Positions 39,604 to 48,392 of a stretch of DNA of 64,000 bases are shown here, in pieces. Location of the stretch: NCBI RefSeq assembly GCF_019635515.1, contig NZ_JAHBZI010000001.1:930001-994000 (forward strand), in the 5' to 3' direction. Made by a program: the position numbers and the translations under genes. Positions within the stretch are counted from its first letter, which is position 1; each line of letters begins with the position of its first letter. The notes beneath the pieces are model-generated. The model searched no databases, was not told where the DNA came from, and saw only the letters and a program-made list of their open reading frames with translations. The stretch comes from Sphingomonas sp. (GTDB taxonomy: Bacteria; Pseudomonadota; Alphaproteobacteria; Sphingomonadales; Sphingomonadaceae).

Positions 39604-40026
39604 ATGCGCCATCGCGTCGGCGGCCGTAAGCTGCAGCGTACCTCGGCCCACCGCCTTGCCCTGTTCCGCAACATGAGCGCCGCGCTCATCAAGCACGAGC
39701 AGATCACCACCACCACCGCCAAGGCGAAGGAACTGCGTCCTTACGTCGAGAAGCTGATCACGCTCGCCAAGAAGGGCGGTCTTTCGAACCGCCGTCTCGC
39801 GCATTCGCGCCTTCTCGACGATGCCCAGCTGGTCAAGCTGTTCGACGTGCTGGCCGCGCGCTACGCCGATCGCAACGGTGGCTACACCCGCATCATCAAG
39901 GCCGGCATCCGCGCGTCGGACGCCTCGCCGATGGCGATCATCGAGTTCGTCGATCGCGACGTCTCGGCCAAGGGCCAGGATTCGGGCCCGGTGATGGGCG
40001 ACGACGATTTCGCCGACGCCGCGTAA
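39604..40026 (+). CDS. rplQ: 50S ribosomal protein L17
   Basis: L17 (140 residues; E. coli 127) lies at the tunnel exit region. [20 protein letters not shown] and [17 protein letters not shown] are conserved, and the C-terminus has a short acidic extension. GAAGGAAATACCC precedes the ATG. It is separated from rpoA by the antiparallel serine hydrolase, so it needs its own promoter; none was clear. Confidence 0.97.
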   Translation: MRHRVGGRKLQRTSAHRLALFRNMSAALIKHEQITTTTAKAKELRPYVEKLITLAKKGGLSNRRLAHSRLLDDAQLVKLFDVLAARYADRNGGYTRIIKAGIRASDASPMAIIEFVDRDVSAKGQDSGPVMGDDDFADAA

Positions 40027-40052
40027 GACCGTCCATTCGGTTGAATTACAGG

Positions 40053-40083
40053 AAAGGCCGGGCCATTTGGCACCGGCCTTTTC
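40053..40083 (+). terminator. Terminator after rplQ
   Basis: AAAGGCCGG and CCGGCCTTTT form a stem around an 11-base loop, followed by a T-run, 27 bases after the rplQ stop. Confidence 0.8.
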
Positions 40084-40101
40084 TCGTTCTGGAGTATCCC
40101 G

Positions 40102-42165
40102 ATGCCGATCGCCTATCCCGAAACCCGCCGCGACGATGTGGTGGAGCAGCAGTTCGGGATAGCGGTGGCGGACCCGTATCGCTGGCTGGAAGCCGATGTG
40201 CGCAATGATCGGGAAGTTGCGGACTGGGTCGAGCGCCAGAACGCGGTGACCGGCGCCTATCTCGCCGCGCTCCCGGCGCGCGACTGGTTCCGTACCCGCA
40301 TCACGCAGCTCTTCGATTACGAACGCTTCGGCATCCCCGAGAAGAAGGGCAGCCGCTATTTCTACATGCACAATTCCGGGCTCCAGCAGCAAGCGGTGCT
40401 GTTCGTGCGCGAAGGGCTGGACGGCGAAGGCCGGGTCCTGATCGACCCCAATGGCTGGTCGGCCGATGGCGCCACCGCGCTTTCCGAATGGACGCCGTCG
40501 GACAATGGCGAGCATCTGCTCTATGCGGTCCAGGACGGCGGCAGCGACTGGCGCACCGCCCGGGTGCTCGATGTCGCCACCGGCAAGGACACCGGCGACG
40601 TCATCGAAGGGATGAAGTTCACCCTCGCCGCGGTGTGGAACAAGGACGGCAGCGGCTTCTTCTACTCGCGCTATCCGGAGGTGGCCGAGGAGGACAGGTT
40701 CCAGGCGCTCAACGAGAACCACAAAATCTATTTCCACCGCCTCGGCAATCCGCAGTCGGCCGACCGGCTGGTCTATGAGACGCCCGAACATCCCAGCCAC
40801 AGCCATTACGCGCAGATCACCGATGACGGGGACTGGCTGGCGATCACCACCAGCGAAGGCACCGACGACCGCTATCAGATCACCCTGATCGACCTGCGCG
40901 AACCGGCCTGGCCGGCCCGGACGATCATCCATGGGCTCAACCATCACTGGTCGCTGGCGGGCAATAGCGGCACCCGCTTCTACTGGACCACCAACAGCCA
41001 CGCGCCGCGGATGCGGATCGTGACCATGGACGTGACCGGGAGCGAGCATCCCGAGGCGCACGAACTGGTGCCCGAGGACAAGGCCACGCTGGAGGGCGCC
41101 ACGATCATCGGCCACACGCTGATCGCCAGCTATCTCGTCGATGCCCGCACCGAGATCCGCCGCTTCGCATTGGACGGCACGCCGCTCGGTCCGGTCGCCT
41201 TGCCCGGTATCGGCACCGCATCGGGCTTCGGCGGCATGGCCGACGATCCCGAGACCTTCTTCGCCTTCACCAGCTTCAACGAGCCGACGACGATCTACCG
41301 TCACAATGTCGCGACCGGGGAAAGCACGCCCTGGGCGGCGCCGAAGCTGCTGTTCGACCCGTCCGATTACGCCGTCGAGCAGCGCTTCTACGCGTCGAAG
41401 GACGGCACCCGCGTGCCGATGTTCGTCGTCCGCCGCAAGGATACCCACGGCCCCGCGCCGACCCTGCTCTATGCCTATGGCGGCTTCGGCATCTCGCTGA
41501 CCCCCGCCTTCGCCTCGTCGCGCGTCGCCTGGATGGAGCAGGGCGGGGTGCTCGCCGTCGCCAACATTCGCGGCGGTGGCGAATATGGCAAGGCGTGGCA
41601 CGATGGCGGCCGCCTCGCCAACAAGCAGAACAGCTTCGACGATTTCATCGCCGCGGGCGAATATCTGATCCACGAAGGCATTGCCGGGAAGGGCCAGCTC
41701 GCGATCCAGGGCGGCTCCAATGGCGGCCTGCTGGTCGGCGCGGTCACCAACCAGCGCCCCGATCTGTTCGCGGCGGCGCTGCCTGCTGTCGGGGTGATGG
41801 ATATGCTCCGCTTCGATCGCTGGACCGCCGGGCGCTACTGGGTCGATGATTACGGCAAGCCGGCGGAGGAAGCGGACTTCCGCACCCTCCACGGCTACTC
41901 GCCCTATCACAATGTGCGCGCCGGGGCGGACTATCCCGCGATCCTGGTGACGACCGCCGACACCGACGACCGCGTCGTCCCCGGCCACAGCTTCAAATAT
42001 GCCGCGGCGATCCAGAGTGCTGCGATCGGGGAAAAGCCGCACCTGATCCGCATCGAGACGCGCGCCGGCCATGGCTCGGGCAAGCCTACCGACAAGCTGA
42101 TCGAGGAGACCGCCGATCTCCTCGCCTTCGCCGCCGAATGGACCGGGCTCGTCATTCGCGATTGA
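40102..42165 (+). CDS. Prolyl oligopeptidase family serine peptidase (S9A)
   Basis: The 687-residue protein has an N-terminal beta-propeller (about 70-400) and a C-terminal alpha/beta hydrolase domain. The nucleophile is S539 in GGSNGGLL; the aspartate is expected in TADTDDRV and the histidine in RAGHGSGKP. These enzymes cleave after proline in short peptides. No signal peptide is seen, so a cytoplasmic role in peptide turnover is likely. A 945-residue frame on the other strand is a composition shadow. Confidence 0.92.
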   Translation: MPIAYPETRRDDVVEQQFGIAVADPYRWLEADVRNDREVADWVERQNAVTGAYLAALPARDWFRTRITQLFDYERFGIPEKKGSRYFYMHNSGLQQQAVLFVREGLDGEGRVLIDPNGWSADGATALSEWTPSDNGEHLLYAVQDGGSDWRTARVLDVATGKDTGDVIEGMKFTLAAVWNKDGSGFFYSRYPEVAEEDRFQALNENHKIYFHRLGNPQSADRLVYETPEHPSHSHYAQITDDGDWLAITTSEGTDDRYQITLIDLREPAWPARTIIHGLNHHWSLAGNSGTRFYWTTNSHAPRMRIVTMDVTGSEHPEAHELVPEDKATLEGATIIGHTLIASYLVDARTEIRRFALDGTPLGPVALPGIGTASGFGGMADDPETFFAFTSFNEPTTIYRHNVATGESTPWAAPKLLFDPSDYAVEQRFYASKDGTRVPMFVVRRKDTHGPAPTLLYAYGGFGISLTPAFASSRVAWMEQGGVLAVANIRGGGEYGKAWHDGGRLANKQNSFDDFIAAGEYLIHEGIAGKGQLAIQGGSNGGLLVGAVTNQRPDLFAAALPAVGVMDMLRFDRWTAGRYWVDDYGKPAEEADFRTLHGYSPYHNVRAGADYPAILVTTADTDDRVVPGHSFKYAAAIQSAAIGEKPHLIRIETRAGHGSGKPTDKLIEETADLLAFAAEWTGLVIRD

Positions 42166-42303
42166 GACGCCGGTGACATGGGCCGGGTCCATTTCCGGCT
42201 GCGCTCATTGGTCGCATCTTCGTCGCGCGCTGCTTTCGGTTCATCGACGCGACAGCCGAACGCGCATAATCTCGTTTCACTAGAGAAACGGGAGGAAATT
42301 GAC

Positions 42304-42864
42304 ATGAGCATCCTGAAGCTGGCCGGTGGCGCGGCCGCGACCCTCGCGATGCTGGGTATGGCGGTTCCCGCCGAGGCGCAGCGCTATCGCGGCGGCGGCC
42401 GCGGGCATTATGGCGGCCATCATCGCGGCGGCGACAAGGTCGATGCCGGCGGTCTGATCCTCGGCGCGGTGCTCCTTGGCGGTATCCTCGCGCTGAGCGA
42501 TTCGGAGAAAAAGCGCCGCGAGCGCGCCGAAGTCTATGAAGAGGAATATGATGCCAACTCGCCCGAGAGCGGCTCGCCCGTAGCCGAGATGCCCGCTCCC
42601 AACGCGGCGCAATATGACGGCTTGTACGACACCGAGGCGGCGACCGATCGCTGCGCCTCCGAAGCCGAGACGCTGGCGCAGAATTACGCCCGACTGACGC
42701 GGGTCACCGACATCCGCAGCACCGTCTGGAATGGCAGGAGCTGGGTGGTCAAGGGCACGGTCGAGCTTGCCAACAGCTACAGTGACGCGATCAAGCGCAG
42801 CCACGCTTTCCGTTGCGCGCTGAGCGCCGGCAGCGCCCCGCAGATCAGTTTCGAAGGTCTTTGA
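42304..42864 (+). CDS. Secreted small protein, paralog of the next gene
   Basis: The 186-residue product has a signal peptide (1-24, AEA), a Gly/His/Arg-rich stretch, one hydrophobic segment (about 48-64, GGLILGAVLLGGILALSD), a charged helix, and a C-terminal domain with two cysteines (DRCASEAETLAQ and FRCALSAG). The C-terminal domain closely parallels the product at 42942. I do not recognise the family. GGGAGGAAAT precedes the ATG, and a hairpin-like TCTCGTTTC/GAAACGGGA lies just upstream. Confidence 0.6.
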   Translation: MSILKLAGGAAATLAMLGMAVPAEAQRYRGGGRGHYGGHHRGGDKVDAGGLILGAVLLGGILALSDSEKKRRERAEVYEEEYDANSPESGSPVAEMPAPNAAQYDGLYDTEAATDRCASEAETLAQNYARLTRVTDIRSTVWNGRSWVVKGTVELANSYSDAIKRSHAFRCALSAGSAPQISFEGL

Positions 42865-42941
42865 CCCTCCGGCCGCCGCTGGTTCACCTCGGTGACAGAT
42901 TCGGCGGAGTAGGCCGTTCATGAAGAAACGGGAGAGTCTCT

Positions 42942-43460
42942 GTGCGGGTCATGAAGTTCGGCGGCGGGATCGTTGCGCTCGTCGGGGTGGCGGGATTGGC
43001 GGTCCCGGTGCAGGCGCAGCGCTGGGACGATCGTGAGTACCGGCAGCATCACCGCGAAGGCGACCGGGTCAGCGTCGCCGATGCGTTGATCGGCGGGGCG
43101 GTGATAGGCGGCCTCCTCGCCATCGTCGCTTCGGAGAAGAATCGCCGCGACCGCGCCGACGCGGCCTATGCCGAGGAATATGACACGGTCGAGCCGGCCA
43201 CGATGCCGTCGGATTATGATGGCACCTACACTGCGGAACTGGCGCAGGATCGCTGCACCGAAGAAGTGGAGACCATGGCGGCCAGATATGACCGGCTTTC
43301 GCGCATCACCGCGGTGAGCAGCACCAAATGGGATGGCCGGAGCTGGCTGGTGAAAGGCCAGATCGAATTTGGCGAAGGCCATCCGGTGGCGCGTAGCCAT
43401 AACTGGCGATGCAGCCTGACCGCCGGCGCTCGGCCCGAGGTTACGTTCCTCGGGCTCTGA
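42942..43460 (+). CDS. Secreted small protein, paralog of the previous gene
   Basis: The 172-residue product has the same plan as its neighbour: signal peptide (to about residue 24), a hydrophobic segment ([20 protein letters not shown]), a charged region and a two-cysteine C-terminal domain ([27 protein letters not shown]). Conserved pieces include [10 protein letters not shown] versus WNGRSWVVKG. GGAGAG is five bases before the GTG at 42942, so this start is preferred to the ATG at 42951. The pair arose by tandem duplication; function is unknown. Confidence 0.6.
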   Translation: MRVMKFGGGIVALVGVAGLAVPVQAQRWDDREYRQHHREGDRVSVADALIGGAVIGGLLAIVASEKNRRDRADAAYAEEYDTVEPATMPSDYDGTYTAELAQDRCTEEVETMAARYDRLSRITAVSSTKWDGRSWLVKGQIEFGEGHPVARSHNWRCSLTAGARPEVTFLGL

Positions 43461-43503
43461 TCCGCCCTTCCCAAGCGGCGATGTTCTGCTAAGCGCGTCG
43501 GGC

Positions 43504-45060
43504 ATGGACCATCATGCCGATTCAATCCTGATCGTCGATTTCGGGAGCCAGGTGACCCAATTGATCGCGCGCCGCGTGCGCGAGGCGGGGGTCTATAGCG
43601 AAATCGCTCCCTTCACCACCGCTGCCGAAGCGTTCCGCCGAATGAAGCCCAGGGGGATCATCCTCTCAGGCTCGCCGGCATCGGTGCTGGAAGATGGCAG
43701 CCCGCGGGTGCCGCGGGAAATCTTCGATTCCGGTCTGCCGATCCTCGGCATCTGCTACGGCCAGCAGGTGATGATGCACCAGCTCGGCGGCGAAGTCCGG
43801 CTGGGCGACAGCGGCGAGTTCGGCAGCGCCTTTATCGAGATCGAGGATGGCTGCGTGTTGTTCGATGGCCTGTGGGCCGAGGGCGAGACGCATCAGGTGT
43901 GGATGAGCCACGGAGACAAGGTCACCGAGCTCGCTCCCGGCTTCCGTCCCGTCGCGGTCAGCCCCGGCTCGCCCTTCGCGGTCGTCGCCGACGATGCGCG
44001 TCGTTACTATGCGATGCAGTTCCACCCCGAAGTCGTGCATACCCCCGACGGTTCGCGCCTGCTCGCCAATTTCGTGCGTCACGTCTGTGGCCTGCATGGC
44101 GGCTGGACGATGGCCGAGTTCCGCGCCGCCAAGATCAGGGAAATCCGCGAGCAGGTCGGCACTGGCCGGGTGATCTGCGGGCTTTCGGGCGGAGTCGATA
44201 GCGCGGTCGCGGCGGTGCTGATCCACGAGGCGATCGGCAGCCAGCTGACCTGCGTGTTCGTCGATCATGGGCTGATGCGGGCAGGGGAGGCCGATCAGGT
44301 CGTCAGCCTGTTCCGCGGGGCGTACAATATCCCGCTCGTCCATGTGCAGGCCGAAACCCTGTTCCTGAACGGCCTCGCCGGGGTCTCCGATCCCGAAGCC
44401 AAGCGCAAATTCATCGGCAAGACGTTCATCGAAGTCTTTGAAGAGGAAGCGAAGAAGATCGGCGGCGCCGATTTCCTGGCCCAAGGCACACTCTATCCCG
44501 ACGTGATCGAGAGCGTCAGCTTCACCGGCGGCCCGTCGGTGACGATCAAGAGCCACCACAATGTCGGCGGCCTGCCTGAGCGGATGAACATGAAGCTGGT
44601 CGAGCCGCTGCGGGAACTGTTCAAGGATGAAGTCCGCGCCCTGGGCCGCGAGCTTGGCCTTCCCGAGATTTTCGTCGGCCGCCATCCGTTCCCCGGGCCC
44701 GGTCTCGCCATCCGCATCCCCGGTGAGGTAACCAAGGAACGCTGCGACATCCTCCGCAAGGCCGACGCGATCTATCTGGAGGAAATCCGCAACGCCGGGC
44801 TCTACGATGCGATCTGGCAGGCCTTTGCGGTGCTGCTGCCGGTGCGCACCGTCGGCGTGATGGGCGATCACCGTACCTATGATCATGTCCTGGCATTGCG
44901 CGCAGTCACTTCGACCGACGGCATGACCGCGGTCGCCTTCGAATATCCCGGCGGCTTCCTGGCGCGGGTGACGACGCGGATCATCAACGAGGTCCGCGGT
45001 ATCAATCGGGTGACTTATGATTACACATCGAAGCCGCCCGGGACCATTGAGTGGGAATAA
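43504..45060 (+). CDS. guaA: GMP synthase (glutamine-hydrolysing)
   Basis: The 518-residue enzyme converts XMP to GMP. It has a class I glutaminase domain (about 1-200; nucleophile C84 in GICYGQQ, His/Glu in [10 protein letters not shown]) and an ATP-pyrophosphatase domain (PP-loop [11 protein letters not shown]). The C-terminal dimer domain ends in the universal PGTIEWE. The gene is intact, but the following sequence changes to integrase-linked DNA within 20 bases of the stop: its 3' end is the insertion site of the element. Confidence 0.97.
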   Translation: MDHHADSILIVDFGSQVTQLIARRVREAGVYSEIAPFTTAAEAFRRMKPRGIILSGSPASVLEDGSPRVPREIFDSGLPILGICYGQQVMMHQLGGEVRLGDSGEFGSAFIEIEDGCVLFDGLWAEGETHQVWMSHGDKVTELAPGFRPVAVSPGSPFAVVADDARRYYAMQFHPEVVHTPDGSRLLANFVRHVCGLHGGWTMAEFRAAKIREIREQVGTGRVICGLSGGVDSAVAAVLIHEAIGSQLTCVFVDHGLMRAGEADQVVSLFRGAYNIPLVHVQAETLFLNGLAGVSDPEAKRKFIGKTFIEVFEEEAKKIGGADFLAQGTLYPDVIESVSFTGGPSVTIKSHHNVGGLPERMNMKLVEPLRELFKDEVRALGRELGLPEIFVGRHPFPGPGLAIRIPGEVTKERCDILRKADAIYLEEIRNAGLYDAIWQAFAVLLPVRTVGVMGDHRTYDHVLALRAVTSTDGMTAVAFEYPGGFLARVTTRIINEVRGINRVTYDYTSKPPGTIEWE

Positions 45061-45378
45061 TTCGGGCCTATCCGAACGCCGCCGATTACCGCCGATCACC
45101 GCACATAACTAACTGAAATCATTATATAATTTTGTTACCATCTATCGCGGTCTATCGTCGTGCGAGCCTCGCAAATGACGGTATAGGTGACGGTATGGCA
45201 AAACTTGTCACATTTGGAAATTGCATATACCGTCAAGGGCAAGAGAGCTTCTGACGGTATATTTTTTACCTTATTCCATTGATAATAAAGGGAAATTTAC
45301 CGATCAGCTAGGCTGATTTTGGCCTGACGGTATAATTGGCTGCTCTCTGACGTTTTTGGACGGTCTTGGAGGGTCAAA
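45061..45378. other. Left-end region (attL and integrase leader), no gene
   Basis: This 318-base stretch holds no gene. It contains TTCGG/CCGAA arms at 45061-45076, a CCGCCG-rich block (45079-45105), and then an AT-richer section with five of the six TGACGGTAT(A/G) motifs before the integrase start. It is the likely attL and integrase arm-site region and probably contains the integrase promoter. Confidence 0.6.
45079..45105 (+). repeat. CCGCCG block, inverted copy upstream of trbB
   Basis: This 27-base block contains CCGCCGATCACCGCACA (45089-45105), found again exactly on the other strand at 57087-57103 upstream of trbB. Over the full 27 bases there are three mismatches. Within the block, CCGCCGAT occurs twice as a direct repeat. 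Confidence 0.65.
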
Positions 45379-45453
45379 ATGCTGACTGACGCGGGCATCA
45401 AGGCTCTGAAACCAAAGGATAAATTGTATAAGGTCGCTGACCGTGACGGTATG
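45176..45453. repeat. Six TGACGGTAT motifs around the integrase start
   Basis: TGACGGTAT(A/G) occurs at 45176, 45188, 45252, 45325 and 45444 on the + strand and inverted (TATACCGTCA) at 45226-45235. The last lies inside the integrase gene. Clusters of a short motif beside an integrase gene are typical of arm-type integrase binding sites. They may also control int expression. Confidence 0.65.
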
Positions 45454-46635
45454 TATGTCGCGGTCAATCCCTCGGGGGCGGTCGTGTTCCGGTATGACTA
45501 TCGCCTCAATGGGCGGCGGGAGACGTTGACGCTGGGTCGATACGGTGCAGCCGGCCTATCTCTGGCGCGAGCGCGCGAGCAGTTGATAGACGCGCAGCGG
45601 GCTATCGCGGAAGGGCGGTCGCCCGCGCGCGAGAAACAACGTGAGAAGCGCCGTATCAAGGAAGCAAAGAGCTTCGGCGAGTTCGGCGAACGCTGGTTGC
45701 AGGAGGCGCGGATGGCGGACAGCACCCGTGCGATGCGTCGCTCGATCTATGAGCGGGACATTCTGCCGACCTTTCGGAACCGGATGCTGACGGAAATCAG
45801 CCCCGACGATCTGCGCGCGATGTGTGCAAAGGTGAAGGGGCGTGGAGCACCGGCCACCGCCGTTCACGTCCGCGACATTGTGAAGCTCGTTTATGCCTTC
45901 GCAATCCTGCACGGGGAAAAGGTGGCAAATCCGGCCGATGAGGTCGGGCCTGCATCTATCGCAACCTTTGTTCCCAAAGACCGCTCACTATCGCCTGCTG
46001 AAATCCGGGTCATGTTGGGTCAGCTTGAGCATGTGCCAACGCTGCCGACAATCCGGCTCGGAATGAAGCTGTTCCTGCTCACCATGGTCCGAAAGAGCGA
46101 GTTGCAGGACGCGACTTGGGATGAGGTCGATTTCGAGAACGCAGTCTGGTCGATCCCGAAGGAGCGGATGAAGCGATCCAAAGCGCACAACGTCTATCTC
46201 GCGCAGCAAGCAATCGACATTCTCATTGCGCTCAAGACTTGCGCCGGCAATTCCAAATATCTGCTGCCATCGCGCTACGATGCGGATGCTCCCATGTCGC
46301 GGGCGACCTTCAACCGTATAACCACCGCTGTCGTGGCGCGGGCGAAGAACGAGGGCTTGCCGCTCGAACCTTTCACTGTTCACGATCTGCGCCGAACAGG
46401 CTCTACGCTCCTGAACGAGCTGGGCTTCAATAGTGACTGGATCGAAAAGTGTTTGGCACATGAGGATGGCCGCTCGTCCCGTGGCATCTACAACAAGGCG
46501 GAATACGAGCACCAGCGCCGCCATATGATGCAGGAATGGGCGAACCTTGTGGACGCTTGGGTGGTGGGCCAGAAATACGTGCCGACGCTGTATCCGCCGT
46601 CAATGGACCTGTTGGTGCCTGAACCTAGCGTTTGA
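45379..46635 (+). CDS. int: Tyrosine-type site-specific integrase (DUF4102/P4 type)
   Basis: The 418-residue protein has an N-terminal DUF4102 arm-binding domain (about 1-85), a core-binding SAM-like domain (about 95-185) and a catalytic domain (about 205-385). The latter has Arg in MVRKSEL, the HDLRRTG box, His in LAHE and the nucleophilic Tyr in YNKAEY. It inserts and excises the element at guaA. GGAGGG ends five bases before the ATG. The C-terminus is about 20 residues longer than the usual P4 type. Confidence 0.93.
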   Translation: MLTDAGIKALKPKDKLYKVADRDGMYVAVNPSGAVVFRYDYRLNGRRETLTLGRYGAAGLSLARAREQLIDAQRAIAEGRSPAREKQREKRRIKEAKSFGEFGERWLQEARMADSTRAMRRSIYERDILPTFRNRMLTEISPDDLRAMCAKVKGRGAPATAVHVRDIVKLVYAFAILHGEKVANPADEVGPASIATFVPKDRSLSPAEIRVMLGQLEHVPTLPTIRLGMKLFLLTMVRKSELQDATWDEVDFENAVWSIPKERMKRSKAHNVYLAQQAIDILIALKTCAGNSKYLLPSRYDADAPMSRATFNRITTAVVARAKNEGLPLEPFTVHDLRRTGSTLLNELGFNSDWIEKCLAHEDGRSSRGIYNKAEYEHQRRHMMQEWANLVDAWVVGQKYVPTLYPPSMDLLVPEPSV

Positions 46636-46897
46636 CGGGCCGGAATTTTCTGAGCTTCACATCGGGCGACGGCGCGCGCCTGATAGCTTTCTCTCTGGAG
46701 GCTTGGCGACGTTCTTCAAGCCAAGCCTCCACTTCGGCGAGGTCCCAAACCACACACCGGGCCGTCAAATAGAACCGCTGGGGAAATTCCCCCCGTTGTT
46801 CCATGTCGTAGATTGTCGTGTCGGCAAGGGGAACGAGTTCCCGAAGCTGATGCCTGCGAATCGTCCGTTTACCCAGCGCGGATGTCGGATCACTCAT
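46625..46897 (-). CDS. AlpA-like regulator / excisionase
   Basis: The 90-residue protein is a MerR/Xis-like single helix-turn-helix (RTIRRHQLRELVPLADTTIY) with the AlpA hallmark W-x-L-x-E-V-E-A-W-L-EER and a basic tail. AlpA-like proteins act as recombination directionality factors or activate int. The start at 46897 follows GAGG at good spacing; longer in-frame starts exist to 46939. It overlaps the 3' end of int by 11 bases, tail to tail. Confidence 0.75.
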   Translation of the reverse strand: MSDPTSALGKRTIRRHQLRELVPLADTTIYDMEQRGEFPQRFYLTARCVVWDLAEVEAWLEERRQASREKAIRRAPSPDVKLRKFRPVKR

Positions 46898-46992
46898 GTT
46901 CATAACCTCGGTAGCCATGTTCGACGGGATTCCGGGCAACTGGAGGTCCCCGAAACTATGCGAACCATGGAGTGAGGTCGCCGGCCTGTAGC

Positions 46993-47024
46993 GTGCCGCA
47001 TTTGCGCCTATGCGCTGGCGGCAC
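46993..47024 (-). terminator. Possible 3' hairpin of the trb operon
   Basis: GTGCCGC (46993-46999) and GCGGCAC (47018-47024) form a 7-bp stem about 17 bases downstream of the last trb-linked gene (leftward). No T-run was seen, so it may only stabilise the mRNA end. Confidence 0.3.
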
Positions 47025-47040
47025 CCTGCCGGGATGGGAT

Positions 47041-47262
47041 TTAGCTTGCGGCTCGCCGAGCCTTGGCGAAACCGCGATCCGTAGCGATGAACCGCTCCAG
47101 CATCGGCACGATGAGCTTGATGGGATCGGCGACGGGCTTGCCGGTTTCACGGGTCAGCACCTCGGCATAGTCGATCAGATCGCGGTTGAGCGTTGCGGGC
47201 AGCTCTAGCGTGACCTTCACGGGCTTGTCGTCGGCGAGCGGGCCGAGTTTCAGCTTCGTCAT
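47041..47262 (-). CDS. DUF2274 protein of the trb operon
   Basis: The 73-residue product (starting MTKLKLGPLADDKPVKVTLE) matches DUF2274, a small family almost always encoded directly after trbI. It has a ribbon-helix-helix look (VKVTLELPATLNRDLIDYAEVL), so it may bind DNA. It begins two bases after the trbI stop. The open frame continues upstream, but over trbI and without similarity. Confidence 0.8.
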   Translation of the reverse strand: MTKLKLGPLADDKPVKVTLELPATLNRDLIDYAEVLTRETGKPVADPIKLIVPMLERFIATDRGFAKARRAAS

Positions 47263-47264
47263 GG

Positions 47265-48392
47265 TCAACCTCCTGCCGGCTCGAACACAAGGTCGCGGGT
47301 GACGATGATCCTGACCGGGAAGCCCGGCCGGATGGTCAGCGTCGGCGCAACCTGCAACTGGCGTTGGACGATCTGCTGGCCCGCCTGATTGACAGTATCC
47401 TGCGCGCCGTCGCGGATCGCACGGATAAGCCGGTCCTCGTCGCTCGTCGCCAGCTCCGCGCCGACCGCGAGCAGCGTGGAGAGGCCAGCCGCTTTCATTA
47501 GATCCCACCAATGGTAGTCGATCCCGTCTTCAAGACCGGCATAGCCGCTTGCGTCCGCGCCCGGCAGGCGCTCCAGAACGATGGAACGGCCACCGGGCAG
47601 GATCAGGCGATTCCATACCAGCAACACGCGGCGCTGGCCGAAGGTCACGCCGTCATCATATTGGCCGATGATGCGCGTTCCCTGCGGGATCAGGAGCAGC
47701 GAGCCGGTCGGGCTGTCATAGACATTCTCGGTCACTTGAGCCGTGATTTGGCCCGGGAGGTCGGAACGGATGCCGGTGATAAGCGCGGCCGGGATCACGG
47801 CCCCGGCCTGAAGGATGTAGGGCGATGCCGGCGGCGCGACACGATCCGGCGCGACGGTCTGCCGGTCCACGGGTCCATTGAGGAACGCCGCGTGCCGGTC
47901 CTGTGTCGCGGGCTGACCGCCGAGGCCAAGACCGGCAAGGCCGGGTATGGCCGTCCCTGCCGGCGCTGCTGTGCGCGGGCCGGATTGGAAGAACACATTG
48001 CTCAAGCGCGCGGCTTCTTCCTCGGCGCGGCGGCGTTCTTCCTCTGGATCGACGGCGGGCGTCGCCATAACGGGCGGCACGACTGGTTGTCCCCGGTTCT
48101 GCGCGTCGAGGATCGGACGGCCGAGGTCGCCCGGCAGCGCCGGCCCCAAGACAGGGCCGGTATAGTCGCTCGGCAGGCCCGCCAGCCCATCGGCAGTTTG
48201 CCGGTTGTTGGTCGAAAAGAGTTCTTCGCCGCCCGGTCCTGCGTCGCGGGTCTGGAGCGCGTATATCAGTGCGCCGCCGATGCCGAGCAAGGCGACAGAG
48301 CCGACGCCTGCCAGCATCTTGCGCGACAGGCGGGTGACGCGGGGCGATTCAGCGCGCAGGCGCATGGGGGCTGCGGTATCGGTATCGCTCAT
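47265..48392 (-). CDS. trbI: Conjugal transfer protein TrbI (VirB10-like)
   Basis: The 375-residue protein has a single inner-membrane helix (about 29-48), a Pro-rich periplasmic linker, and the C-terminal VirB10 domain (about 185-375; ITAQVTENVYDSPTGSLLLIPQGTRIIGQYD). VirB10-type proteins span the envelope and form the core of the type IV secretion channel with TrbG and TrbH. It overlaps trbG by four bases (ATGA). Confidence 0.93.
   Translation of the reverse strand: MSDTDTAAPMRLRAESPRVTRLSRKMLAGVGSVALLGIGGALIYALQTRDAGPGGEELFSTNNRQTADGLAGLPSDYTGPVLGPALPGDLGRPILDAQNRGQPVVPPVMATPAVDPEEERRRAEEEAARLSNVFFQSGPRTAAPAGTAIPGLAGLGLGGQPATQDRHAAFLNGPVDRQTVAPDRVAPPASPYILQAGAVIPAALITGIRSDLPGQITAQVTENVYDSPTGSLLLIPQGTRIIGQYDDGVTFGQRRVLLVWNRLILPGGRSIVLERLPGADASGYAGLEDGIDYHWWDLMKAAGLSTLLAVGAELATSDEDRLIRAIRDGAQDTVNQAGQQIVQRQLQVAPTLTIRPGFPVRIIVTRDLVFEPAGG

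Noticed and set aside
39355..42192. 945-residue open frame on the minus strand
   Set aside because: It lies opposite the prolyl oligopeptidase with its catalytic motifs. The frame is a by-product of high GC and reads as Arg/Ala/Gly/Asp-rich without any known motif.
45176..45453. CRISPR-like repeat array before the integrase
   Set aside because: The repeat is only ten bases, spacing is irregular, one copy is inverted and there are no cas genes.
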